From the NCBI RefSeq assembly GCF_000420085.1, contig NZ_ATUG01000002.1:1-64000 (forward strand): a stretch of 64,000 nucleotides of DNA. Reading direction: 5' to 3'. Below are positions 34,346 through 41,709 of the stretch, piece after piece. A model generated the notes under the pieces. That model was not told the DNA's origin. It saw nothing but the letters and a program-made list of their open reading frames with translations, and searched no databases. The position numbers and the translations under genes are program-made. The stretch is from Desulfospira joergensenii DSM 10085 (GTDB lineage Bacteria; Desulfobacterota; Desulfobacteria; Desulfobacterales; Desulfobacteraceae). The number at the start of each line of letters is the position of its first letter. The stretch's first letter is position 1.

Positions 34346-34635
34346 TATCGTTCCGGTCCCTCCTGTTCTGGTGGATTGTCAAAGGCAGCCAAAAGGCTGA
34401 TATGATGGTCGGTGACGCCCAGGAGATAGGTTTTTTCCCTAAACCGAACAACACAGGCATCCCGTTTCTGGCCCAGGGAGATCCGGTCTTCAAGAACCAG
34501 AGTCCTGTTTTGCCGCAGTTGTTTCATTCCCAGGCGGGTGCCGTATTTTTTAATGGCGAAAAGGATGAGAATGAGAAATCCCAGGATGGCAAAAATGGCG
34601 GCCAGGGAAGAGTATATGCTGTCCGGTGTCATCAT
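34345..34635 (-). CDS. FliO-like membrane protein in the T3SS operon
   Basis: 96 aa. One N-terminal membrane helix (SLAAIFAILGFLILILFAIK) is followed by a small cytosolic domain reading LVLEDRISLGQKRDACVVRF and REKTYLLGVTDHHISLLA. This fits the FliO pattern 'i..rl.LG.+..v.vv+......LLGvt...i.lL'. FliO helps assemble the FliP/FliR gate of flagella and is generally regarded as missing from injectisomes. It is translationally coupled to the next T3SS gene and near the start of the operon, so it is likely part of this system and could help SctR/SctT assembly. Confidence 0.68.
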   Translation of the reverse strand: MMTPDSIYSSLAAIFAILGFLILILFAIKKYGTRLGMKQLRQNRTLVLEDRISLGQKRDACVVRFREKTYLLGVTDHHISLLAAFDNPPEQEGPER

Positions 34636-34643
34636 GTCCTGCC

Positions 34644-34832
34644 CTAAGCCCGGATAAAACCCGAAACTTCCGGGGTGTATGTTTTATGAACTCCTGACAG
34701 GATCGGTTTGCCTCCAGGGGATTTTTCAGCCGGGACGCCAATACCTGTTTTTGGGGAGAAAACCGGGTTGTCCAGAAAAAGGGACGTGCCGGAACCGGTT
34801 TGAAAGAAACTTTTTCTGCCTTGATCATTCAC
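34644..34832 (-). CDS. Possible small protein at the head of the T3SS operon
   Basis: 62 aa from a GTG start at 34832, with an AGGA-type site about 9 nt upstream; an ATG three codons earlier has GAGG directly against it. It is Ser/Gly/Pro-rich, without membrane or coiled-coil segments. It lies between the sigma-54 promoter (34931-34946) and the FliO-like gene, with a 9-nt gap to the latter. Frame and spacing are compatible with a gene, but composition gives no function. It could be a leader or simply an open frame in the 5' untranslated region. Confidence 0.35.
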   Translation of the reverse strand: MNDQGRKSFFQTGSGTSLFLDNPVFSPKTGIGVPAEKSPGGKPILSGVHKTYTPEVSGFIRA

Positions 34833-34841
34833 GATAATCAT

Positions 34842-35167
34842 CCTCAGGTTCTGTTTGCGCTTCTGTAAAATCTGCTTCTATCTTATGATCATGCTGACGA
34901 CTGATCGCTGTATCTGGTAACAGGTCATGAGCAAATGGTGTGCCAATGTTCAATTTATTGCCAAGATCATTGAAAATCTGCTTCTCCCATCGACCAAAAT
35001 CCTTTCATATGGCTTTTTTTAAGGTTTTCACCATTTTTGGCCCCCATGGCAGGTTCGTCATTGGTCCAATTCCCTGCGCCGGCCAAATTCTGTTGCGCGC
35101 CTGGCAATTCAGCGCCAATTTTTTTGGCAACACTGCAAAAAAAGGTTTCACCAAACCCTCCTACAGA
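34842..35167. other. T3SS operon control region
   Basis: About 325 bp between the T3SS unit and the 3' end of the activator gene. It contains the sigma-54 element (34931-34946). Upstream of it, at about 35080-35135, are GC-rich half-palindromes (GCGCC...TTGCGCGCC...GGCGC-type) that could be activator-binding sites. No convincing gene is seen. Confidence 0.5.
34931..34946 (-). promoter_or_regulatory. sigma-54 (-24/-12) promoter of the T3SS operon
   Basis: The minus strand reads TTGGCACACCATTTGC, an almost perfect match to TTGGCAC-N5-TTGC, with GG and GC separated by ten bases. Transcription would begin near 34919 and enter the 62-aa frame and FliO-like gene. It is the best sigma-54 match in the window. 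Confidence 0.8.
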
Positions 35168-36523
35168 TCAGTTTTCCGGACTTTCTTCCCAGCGGATCAT
35201 TTTTTTTCTCAGCCCTTCCCGGGTGATCCCCAGCATGGCAGCGGCCCTGGTTTTATTGTTTTTGCACCGGGCAAGGGCGGTTTGAACAATGGTTTTTTCC
35301 GCATCGGCCAGGGTCAGGCCGCCGGTCAAATCCAGCATGCCGTCCTTTTTTTCCGGAACAGCTCCCCCCTTGTCTTTCCTGTGAAGCCGGCTGACTTTTT
35401 CAGACAGATCCGAGACCTCTACCCGATCGGTCAGGGCAAGGGCCGCAGCCCGTTCCATCTCATTGTTCAATTCCCGGACATTGCCGGGCCAGTCATAGGC
35501 GGCCAGGCATTTTCTGGCTCTGTCACTTAAAAAGATCGGTGTCCGGCCCAGGTCTGCGCAGTTTTTGGCCAGCAGCTTTTCCGCCAGTATGATGATGTCC
35601 TCCTGGCGTTCCTTTAACGGGGGAAGGCAAAGCTCCACCACGTTGAGACGGTAATAGAGATCCTCCCTGAACTTGCCCTGTTCAACCGCTTTTTTTACAT
35701 CGGCGTTGGTGGCAGTGATGATCTTGACATCAATTTTTACAGGCTTGGTGCCGCCGACCCGCATCACCTCCCGTTCTTCCAGCACCCGCAGCAGCTTGGC
35801 CTGGTTGGACAAGCTCATATCCCCGATTTCATCCAGGAAAATCGTGCCGGTGTGGGCCTGTTCAAAAAAACCGGTCCGCTTTGAAACTCCGGTGGCCACA
35901 CCTTTTTCAATGCCGAACATTTCACTTTCAAAAAGGGTTTCGGCAATGGCGGTACAATTAATGGCCACAAAGGGCTTGTCTGCCCGGGGGGAATTAAAAT
36001 GAATGATTTTGGCAAAGACTTCCTTGCCGGTTCCGCTGGCGCCCAGAATCAACGTGTTAATGGGGCGGTTGGCGATATTCAGGGCCAGTTCCTTGACTTT
36101 TTGCATTTCAGGGCACTGGCCCACGAACCGGGCCGGGCTGTATTTTTCTCTGAGTGAGCCCATAAGGGAACGGTTCTGCTCTCCCAGCCGTTGTTTGGCC
36201 AGTTCCAGAGCCTTGTTCTTCTTTTTGAGTTCATTGATCAGCCGGTCCAGTTTCATCTGATGGACATCGATCTTAACCAGCATCAGACCGAAGGATTCGG
36301 CCAGGCTTGCAATTTCCCGGGAAGTGGTGCCCTGGTCTGTCAGCGCATAGAGCTTGTCAATGATGGTTTCCTTATCTGCATCGTCCAGGTTTAATTTTTC
36401 CTGATCCATGCCATGGGGCAGGGAAAGGCTTTTTCCCGTGCGGGCCTCGGTTTCAAAGGCAATGAGGTGGCACAGCCTGACCATGAGATTAAGAAGTTCG
36501 GTATCGACGGTACTTTTTTTCAT
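35168..36523 (-). CDS. Sigma-54-dependent-type transcriptional activator (AAA+ with Fis helix-turn-helix)
   Basis: 451 aa. N-terminal approximately 130 residues have no receiver, GAF or PAS domain; they are helical and end in a coiled coil (LIKIDVHQ-type region followed by ELKKKNKALELAKQRLGEQN). The AAA+ domain follows: Walker A ILGASGTGKEV, Walker B TIFLDEIGDM and DLYYRLNVVELCLPPLKER. A Fis-type helix-turn-helix closes the protein (NNKTRAAAMLGITREGLRKK). The sigma-54 contact loop, normally GAFTGA, reads GVATGV (about 208-213). It lies between the T3SS operon and the second kinase unit, both with sigma-54-type promoters, so it is the obvious activator. The absence of a receiver suggests control by protein-protein contact, perhaps with a chaperone or gatekeeper. 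Confidence 0.85.
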   Translation of the reverse strand: MKKSTVDTELLNLMVRLCHLIAFETEARTGKSLSLPHGMDQEKLNLDDADKETIIDKLYALTDQGTTSREIASLAESFGLMLVKIDVHQMKLDRLINELKKKNKALELAKQRLGEQNRSLMGSLREKYSPARFVGQCPEMQKVKELALNIANRPINTLILGASGTGKEVFAKIIHFNSPRADKPFVAINCTAIAETLFESEMFGIEKGVATGVSKRTGFFEQAHTGTIFLDEIGDMSLSNQAKLLRVLEEREVMRVGGTKPVKIDVKIITATNADVKKAVEQGKFREDLYYRLNVVELCLPPLKERQEDIIILAEKLLAKNCADLGRTPIFLSDRARKCLAAYDWPGNVRELNNEMERAAALALTDRVEVSDLSEKVSRLHRKDKGGAVPEKKDGMLDLTGGLTLADAEKTIVQTALARCKNNKTRAAAMLGITREGLRKKMIRWEESPEN

Positions 36524-36911
36524 TGATAACGGATACTCTGTCTTTTGATGTATATTTTATAGTCAATCCGCCTTTGCGTCGCAATAACAAACCAAAAATT
36601 TCGCGATCGTTACATTTCTTGAGTAAAAAGACAACAAAAAAGGCAGGTCTTCAGGTATTAAGTCATATATCCGGGCAGTTGCCAAAACCGGTTCCGGTAT
36701 ATTTTTTCCGGCCATCCGAAATAAAGAGAATGGAATCGGGTTGAATTATATTTTTTTGTAAGAACCCAAGAGCTTGCGCCTGGATCCGGGTTCCGGCCTG
36801 CCCGGGGTTTCCATCCGGCTCTGGAATACCCCTGGCTTCATGGGGGATTTAACCCAGGGCGAAAATAGAATCTGACTTTTTTTGCCCTTACCCCCTTATA
36901 AAAATTGAATC
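36524..36911. other. intergenic region between activator and second kinase unit
   Basis: A probable promoter for the activator lies at the left. At the right, 36770-36870 is GC-rich with imperfect dyads (CCCCTGGCTTCATGGGGG at about 36829-36846) some 70-140 nt upstream of the sigma-54 element, a suitable place for enhancer sites. No gene is supported. Confidence 0.45.
36556..36584 (-). promoter_or_regulatory. candidate sigma-70 promoter of the activator gene
   Basis: Minus strand TTGCGA, 17 bases, TATAAA (complement of 36556-36561), about 33 nt before the activator start. No strong ribosome site is seen before that start codon. Confidence 0.4.
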
Positions 36912-36928
36912 TTGGTATGAATTGTGCT
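36912..36928 (+). promoter_or_regulatory. sigma-54 (-24/-12) promoter of the second kinase effector unit
   Basis: Plus strand TTGGTATGAATTGTGCT, with GG at 36914-36915, ten bases and GC at 36926-36927. It lies about 105 nt before the chaperone start at 37032. The -24 half is good; the -12 half (GTGCT) is less typical. Confidence 0.55.
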
Positions 36929-37031
36929 AGCTATAGCTTAACAAATTGAGAAATATCGCCCGGCACTCCGGATGGCAATCGGAAAAAAGGGCATTTTTTC
37001 AGGCCTGAATCATTATGAAAGGGATCCGATT

Positions 37032-37508
37032 ATGGAAAAAGAACGATTATCACAGATGCTTGAAACCTTCGGCAATCTGGTCGGCATTACAGGCATTGGT
37101 CTGGATGAAGACAATGCCTGTACCATCTCATTTGACGGACAGGTCGTCTTGAACCTGCAATTTGAAGAGGAAAATCACACCCTGCTGATGTTCAGCAACC
37201 TGGGAAGAATTGAAAAAGACCGCCAGCTGGAACTGTTTTCGGAAATGCTGGAAGCCGGCTTTTACGAAAGGGCCAGGGGCGGGCCATCCCTGGGATTTAT
37301 CCGGGAAACCCAGACCGCCATGCTCATCGCCCAGGCAGATACCCGCCAGCTTGACTTCCAGGCCTTTGAAGCCCTGGTTGAGCAGTATGTCAACTGCGCG
37401 GAAGCATGGATCGCCCGGATTGGATCTTTATCCGATGACTCCGTCAGTAAAGAGCAGGGGTTGGATAAGGGACTGGACCCTTTATTTTCTTTTGACATGA
37501 AAGCCTAA
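37032..37508 (+). CDS. CesT-type T3SS chaperone paired with the second kinase effector
   Basis: 158 aa from the ATG at 37032 (MEKERLSQML), which has AAAGGGA eight bases upstream; an in-frame ATG 60 nt earlier has no ribosome site. Homologous over its whole length to the chaperone at 8069-8545 and of the same length. Class I chaperone pattern: N-terminal helix, DEDNACTISFDGQ turn, VVLNLQFEEENHTLLMFSNL strands, GFYERARG and a long C-terminal helix. The effector gene starts 13 nt downstream. Confidence 0.8.
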   Translation: MEKERLSQMLETFGNLVGITGIGLDEDNACTISFDGQVVLNLQFEEENHTLLMFSNLGRIEKDRQLELFSEMLEAGFYERARGGPSLGFIRETQTAMLIAQADTRQLDFQAFEALVEQYVNCAEAWIARIGSLSDDSVSKEQGLDKGLDPLFSFDMKA

Positions 37509-37521
37509 AAAAGGAGAGCTC

Positions 37522-40470
37522 ATGGGAGAGTTCAGCATAGATTCCTTAAAAACAATGGATACAAACTGCCTGGTCCTCTCGGATAACACCCCCCAGACCC
37601 AGGAAATCGTGAAAGGCAAGACCGGCTGGAAAGGAAGGGTGGTCTCCTTTTTTAAGGGCAGCTCAGTTAAGGAGGAAAACAAGGCGGTCTGGTCCAAACT
37701 CATGGACACCATACAAAACAAATACCAGAAGACCGGATCTGAAATCACCAAAAAGCTGATGGAAAAATATGAAACGGAAAAGCCCCTTTCCAGCCGCCAG
37801 GCCCTGCAGATCCTTTACGAAGCCAAAGGTATGGACCGGAAAAATTTCCTGATTTCCCTGGGAGAAGATGAGAAGGTCATGCGGATCGCCCTTAACAAGG
37901 TGTTGGGATCGGATGACCCGGTTCTTCTGGGAAAACTGGATGACCCCTTCAGCAGTAAAGATATCGAGACCGACAAGTACAGAAAAGTCTTTCATGAAAT
38001 GCTCGATTTAAAGGGGTTAAAAGATGCGGGCTTAGGTGATGAACAGGTCGAGCTGGCGGCCAAACTCAACATTTCACCCCAGAAGATCCTGGATGACCTG
38101 GAAAATAAAATATCTTTTGAGGAGAGTCTGAACCGGCACGGCGGGGGGATTGGATCCCTGGCCAAAAATATGATGGCAGGGCCCGGCGGCATAAAGCAGA
38201 AAACCGCCTATCTTCTGGCCGCCAAAATCAAGACCGGGAGTAACGAGGAAAGCCGGCAGGCGGCCCTGGCGTATTTAAAGGTCACAAGCCGCCAGTGCCG
38301 GGAGTTGACCCGGCTTTTAAACGGGGAAATCAAGGACGGCCCAAAAAAAGAGCTGGCCGATACGCTTTTCAAACTTTTGCCGAGAACCCAGGAATTCTCT
38401 AAAAAAAACAGCGAAATTTTCAATGATTACAAGGCCATGCTGACGGGAGCCAAAAAACAGGGTCTGATGGACAAAGAAATGATCAAAGGACTGATGGACA
38501 AAGGATCATTGTCTCCGGAAGAAACCCTTTGCGCGCTAAAGGCGGGCAATGAAAGCATCCAGACCCGTGACCCGCAAGAGATGGAGCAGCAGAAAAACGA
38601 CCTGCTTACCCCTTTAAAAGAGAAGTGGAAACAAATCCTGGAAACAGATTCAGATTCCCAGAAAAAGAAAGAGCTGTTTATAAAGGCGCTGGGAGACGGC
38701 GAGGATTTTAAAATGCTCAAAGAGCAGCTCCCCGGACTTGACGAAAAACTGATGGACGTTTTTCTGGAAGTTTTTGCCGAAACCCGGACAGACCAGAAAA
38801 ACCTGATCAGGGAAGTTGGAGAGCAAAATGATCTGCTCAAGCAGGTCAAGGGATCGCTGCTGGAACAGATAAAAGACATTCCCGGACTTGCCAAGGAATT
38901 TTCAGCCTATCAGAAGGCACCGGAGAATTTAAAAGATGAAAAGCTCGGGATATTGATCAGAAAATACAGCGACAGTGTAGTTAAAGGACTGCAACAAGAT
39001 CTGGAAAACAGCAAGCCGGCAAATCCAAAGGATGCGGATTTAAAAAAGCAGTTGCTGAAAAAATATGCAACCCAGGGTCCGGAAAGGATCACGGAAAGAG
39101 ACCTGGCAAAAATGGGACAGCTTCTGGGCGATACCAAAAAAACGGACCTGAACCGGGCCATCCTGGCTAAATACGCCCTGAAAGAGGGAAATATCCGGAT
39201 GACCGATTTTGTTTCCCCGGATGACAAGGCAGGGGTCAAACAGGGGCTGGGCGGCAAAATAAACACCCTTGAGGATGTGAAAAAGGTGATCTCCGATGCA
39301 ACCTACCGGCAGGTGGAGACCCCCGGACAGCTCAGATATCTGAGGGATAAACTAAAAGGAAAGCTTTTTGATCTCCTGCCGGTTTCAGGCAGTGACGCCC
39401 GGGTCAATGCCTTGAACAAAGAGATCATCAATGCCCAGAAAAGAAATATCTTCATGGCCCCGGAAAGCCTGGGATATGACATGGTAACCATAAAAAGGAA
39501 GATCGGCAAAGGAGGCAGTGATGCGGTCCTTTTTGATGCCGGGACCCGGCTGGAAATGATGGCCAAACTCAGAGTAAAGCTTCAAAAGGGAGATATCAGT
39601 GAATCCCGGTACCAGATGCTGACCGCCGAGCTGGGTGAACTGACCCGTAAGATCAACCAGAGCCAGAGCTTTGTGTTCAAGTGTTTTAAGACCGAAAATC
39701 TTGGCGATCAGGAAGACAGGAGCGATTTTGAAAAGGAGTATAATGTATCCAGGCAACTGAATCATCCCCATATTGTCAATACCTACGGTGCCTTTTTCGA
39801 CAAGCCCCGGATCGGGATCTGCATGGATTATTGTCAGAAAGGCGATCTTCTTCATGTCATTCAAGGCAATGAAAAGGATAAATTTGATGCCACCAAAAAA
39901 GAAGGGGTAGACAATATTATCGATTATGTTCTCCAGCCGGCATTGGGGCTGGAATATATGCATGGACAAGGCCTTATCCACCGGGACATCAAACCGGAGA
40001 ATTTCTTTGTTACCCGGGACAACACGGTCAAAATAGGAGATTTCGGAATTTCCAAAAAGAGAAATACCGAGGTTGACGGAATGACCATGAAAGATATGGA
40101 AGAAAGCTTTCGCGAAATGGATACGGCACGCGTCGGGACCTCCATTTATATGCCGCCGGAAGTGACCTTGAAAAAATACAAGGCCTCCCCAAAACAGGAT
40201 GTGTACAGTTTTGGAATGTCGCTGCTGGTGATTGCGCTGGGAGATCCGAAAAAAGTTATAGGAAAGGCTTTCAATTTTGAACTGCTCATGATCGAGCCGG
40301 ATAAGGCAAAGACAAAAATAGACACCTGGCTCAGCAACCCTGTTTTTCAGAAAGGGGCGCCGGGCGAAGCACTGGCACCGCTGATCCGGCAGTGCCTGTC
40401 CTATGAACCCAAGGACCGGCCGACCATGCACGATGTTATTGAACAGATGCGGCAGATCCGCGGTCATTGA
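37522..40470 (+). CDS. Putative T3SS effector: Ser/Thr protein kinase with large helical N-terminus
   Basis: 982 aa, no signal peptide. Residues about 15-105 share a module with the effector at 8607 (VKGK..WKGR...W..L....KY...KPLSSRQALQIL). Residues 110-650 are mainly charged helices. A full eukaryotic-type kinase domain occupies about 650-980: glycine loop RKIGKGGSDAVLF, VAIK-type FVFKCFKTE, HRDIKPENFF at about residue 820, IGDFGISKK near 838, activation loop ending VGTSIYMPPEV and QDVYSFGMSL. All catalytic residues are present, so it should be active. An insert of about 45 residues follows the glycine loop. AAAGGAGAG precedes the start. The coupled CesT chaperone and sigma-54 promoter mark it as an injected kinase rather than a housekeeping one. 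Confidence 0.82.
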   Translation: MGEFSIDSLKTMDTNCLVLSDNTPQTQEIVKGKTGWKGRVVSFFKGSSVKEENKAVWSKLMDTIQNKYQKTGSEITKKLMEKYETEKPLSSRQALQILYEAKGMDRKNFLISLGEDEKVMRIALNKVLGSDDPVLLGKLDDPFSSKDIETDKYRKVFHEMLDLKGLKDAGLGDEQVELAAKLNISPQKILDDLENKISFEESLNRHGGGIGSLAKNMMAGPGGIKQKTAYLLAAKIKTGSNEESRQAALAYLKVTSRQCRELTRLLNGEIKDGPKKELADTLFKLLPRTQEFSKKNSEIFNDYKAMLTGAKKQGLMDKEMIKGLMDKGSLSPEETLCALKAGNESIQTRDPQEMEQQKNDLLTPLKEKWKQILETDSDSQKKKELFIKALGDGEDFKMLKEQLPGLDEKLMDVFLEVFAETRTDQKNLIREVGEQNDLLKQVKGSLLEQIKDIPGLAKEFSAYQKAPENLKDEKLGILIRKYSDSVVKGLQQDLENSKPANPKDADLKKQLLKKYATQGPERITERDLAKMGQLLGDTKKTDLNRAILAKYALKEGNIRMTDFVSPDDKAGVKQGLGGKINTLEDVKKVISDATYRQVETPGQLRYLRDKLKGKLFDLLPVSGSDARVNALNKEIINAQKRNIFMAPESLGYDMVTIKRKIGKGGSDAVLFDAGTRLEMMAKLRVKLQKGDISESRYQMLTAELGELTRKINQSQSFVFKCFKTENLGDQEDRSDFEKEYNVSRQLNHPHIVNTYGAFFDKPRIGICMDYCQKGDLLHVIQGNEKDKFDATKKEGVDNIIDYVLQPALGLEYMHGQGLIHRDIKPENFFVTRDNTVKIGDFGISKKRNTEVDGMTMKDMEESFREMDTARVGTSIYMPPEVTLKKYKASPKQDVYSFGMSLLVIALGDPKKVIGKAFNFELLMIEPDKAKTKIDTWLSNPVFQKGAPGEALAPLIRQCLSYEPKDRPTMHDVIEQMRQIRGH

Positions 40471-40493
40471 TAAAAACCGGCAGGTAGAACATC

Positions 40494-40511
40494 TCGGGAT
40501 TTCCTTTGCAT
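40494..40511 (+). promoter_or_regulatory. candidate sigma-54 promoter of the racemase operon
   Basis: Plus strand TCGGGATTTCCTTTGCAT, GG at 40496-40497, ten bases, GC at 40508-40509, with a good TTTGCAT -12 half and a poor -24 half. It lies about 120 nt before the PLP-enzyme gene. It may be a chance match. Confidence 0.35.
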
Positions 40512-40632
40512 TACATATTAGGTCAGGATATATTAACCCGGCATTTTTACGGAGGGAAGGAAAGACAATAACCGTTTGAATACAAAAGCAGGCCGATTTT
40601 GACGGCAAAACCGGGAAGAACAGATCACAGCC

Positions 40633-41709
40633 ATGGCTCAACTTTTAATAGACACGCATAAACTCAGACACAATATCAAATACGTCCTTGAAATCGCCGA
40701 TCAGGCGCAGACGGAACTTGTGGGAGTACTCAAAGGGGTGAATTCCTTTCCAACCCTGTTTGAATTGTTCAAGGAAAACGGGATCCGCCGGATCGGGGTG
40801 TCCCGCATGGAAACCGCGAGAAAAATCAAAGAAAAGACCGGTATAAAGCCCATCAGCATTGCTCTGCCCCAGATATCCATGGCAGATGAGATCGTGGCCC
40901 TTTTCTCGTCCAGCCTGAATTCGGAAATCGATACCATTTTTGCCCTGGGTGAAGCGGCAAGCCGGCAGTCCATTGTCCATGATATCATTCTCATGGTGGA
41001 TGTGGGGGACCTACGGGAAGGGGTTCTGCCGGATGATGTCCTCAAGACCGTCGGCCAAATCCTTGACCGGAACCACCCGGGACTGGCGTTAAAGGGAATC
41101 GGCGCCAACTGGGGGTGCGGGTGCGGTCTCATCCCGGACGGGAAAAATATCCAGGTCCTGGCAGGGCTGGCCAATGATATCGAAAACCGGTTTGGCCTCC
41201 CTGCTCAAACTGTATCCATAGGGGGATCCCTTTTGCTGGACTGGATGGAAAACAACCGGCTGCCCCGGCGGATCAACCAGATCCGGGTGGGGGAGGCCAT
41301 TCTCCTGGGAAACATTCCGACCATCAACAAACCCCATCCCGGGCTTTTTCAGGATGTTTTCAGACTGCGCGGTGAACTTCTTGAAATCAAGGAAAAACCA
41401 TCCTGCCCTTCGGGCCGGGCCGGTTTCAATGCCCTTGGCAAAAAAACACCCATCAAGGATATCGGGATCCGGCAGCGGGCCATTGTCAATATCGGGGTTA
41501 CAGACACCGATGTCAGCGAGATCCAGCCGCTCAAACGCGGTGTCCAGGTGGTCTGTTCCAACTCAGACTGTGCCATCCTTGACGTGACCGATGAAATGGC
41601 CGGATACAAACCAGGGGATGTTCTCGAATTTTCGCTCAACTACAGCTCTCTAAGCCTCTGCCTGATGTCCCCGTTTATCCGGATCAAACTGACCAATGAT
41701 CATGTTTAG
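40633..41709 (+). CDS. Alanine/ornithine-racemase-family PLP enzyme
   Basis: 358 aa. The N-terminal TIM-barrel of fold-type III PLP enzymes is recognisable: the PLP lysine region is TELVGVLKGVNSFPTLF, followed by a ILMVDVGDLREG strand and a later phosphate-binding SIGGSLLLDW and VGEAILLG. The layout is that of the 'alanine/ornithine racemase' group (ORR-like, YhfX-related) rather than cell-wall Alr. Its likely product is a D-amino acid. It is the first gene of a four-gene plus-strand operon; the start of the next gene overlaps its end by 14 nt. Confidence 0.78.
   Translation: MAQLLIDTHKLRHNIKYVLEIADQAQTELVGVLKGVNSFPTLFELFKENGIRRIGVSRMETARKIKEKTGIKPISIALPQISMADEIVALFSSSLNSEIDTIFALGEAASRQSIVHDIILMVDVGDLREGVLPDDVLKTVGQILDRNHPGLALKGIGANWGCGCGLIPDGKNIQVLAGLANDIENRFGLPAQTVSIGGSLLLDWMENNRLPRRINQIRVGEAILLGNIPTINKPHPGLFQDVFRLRGELLEIKEKPSCPSGRAGFNALGKKTPIKDIGIRQRAIVNIGVTDTDVSEIQPLKRGVQVVCSNSDCAILDVTDEMAGYKPGDVLEFSLNYSSLSLCLMSPFIRIKLTNDHV

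Noticed and set aside
10923..34841. T3SS locus as a recently acquired mobile island
   Set aside because: No integrase, transposase, tRNA-end or flanking direct repeats were seen; codon style looks like the neighbours. I could not compute composition, so older transfer is not excluded.
34940..35530. Plus-strand open frame opposite the activator's 3' end and the T3SS promoter
   Set aside because: Mostly antisense to the activator gene; no start signals; would overlap the best sigma-54 promoter.
36523..36744. Open frame of 73 codons diverging from the activator gene
   Set aside because: It lies over the probable activator promoter, lacks a ribosome site and resembles no protein.
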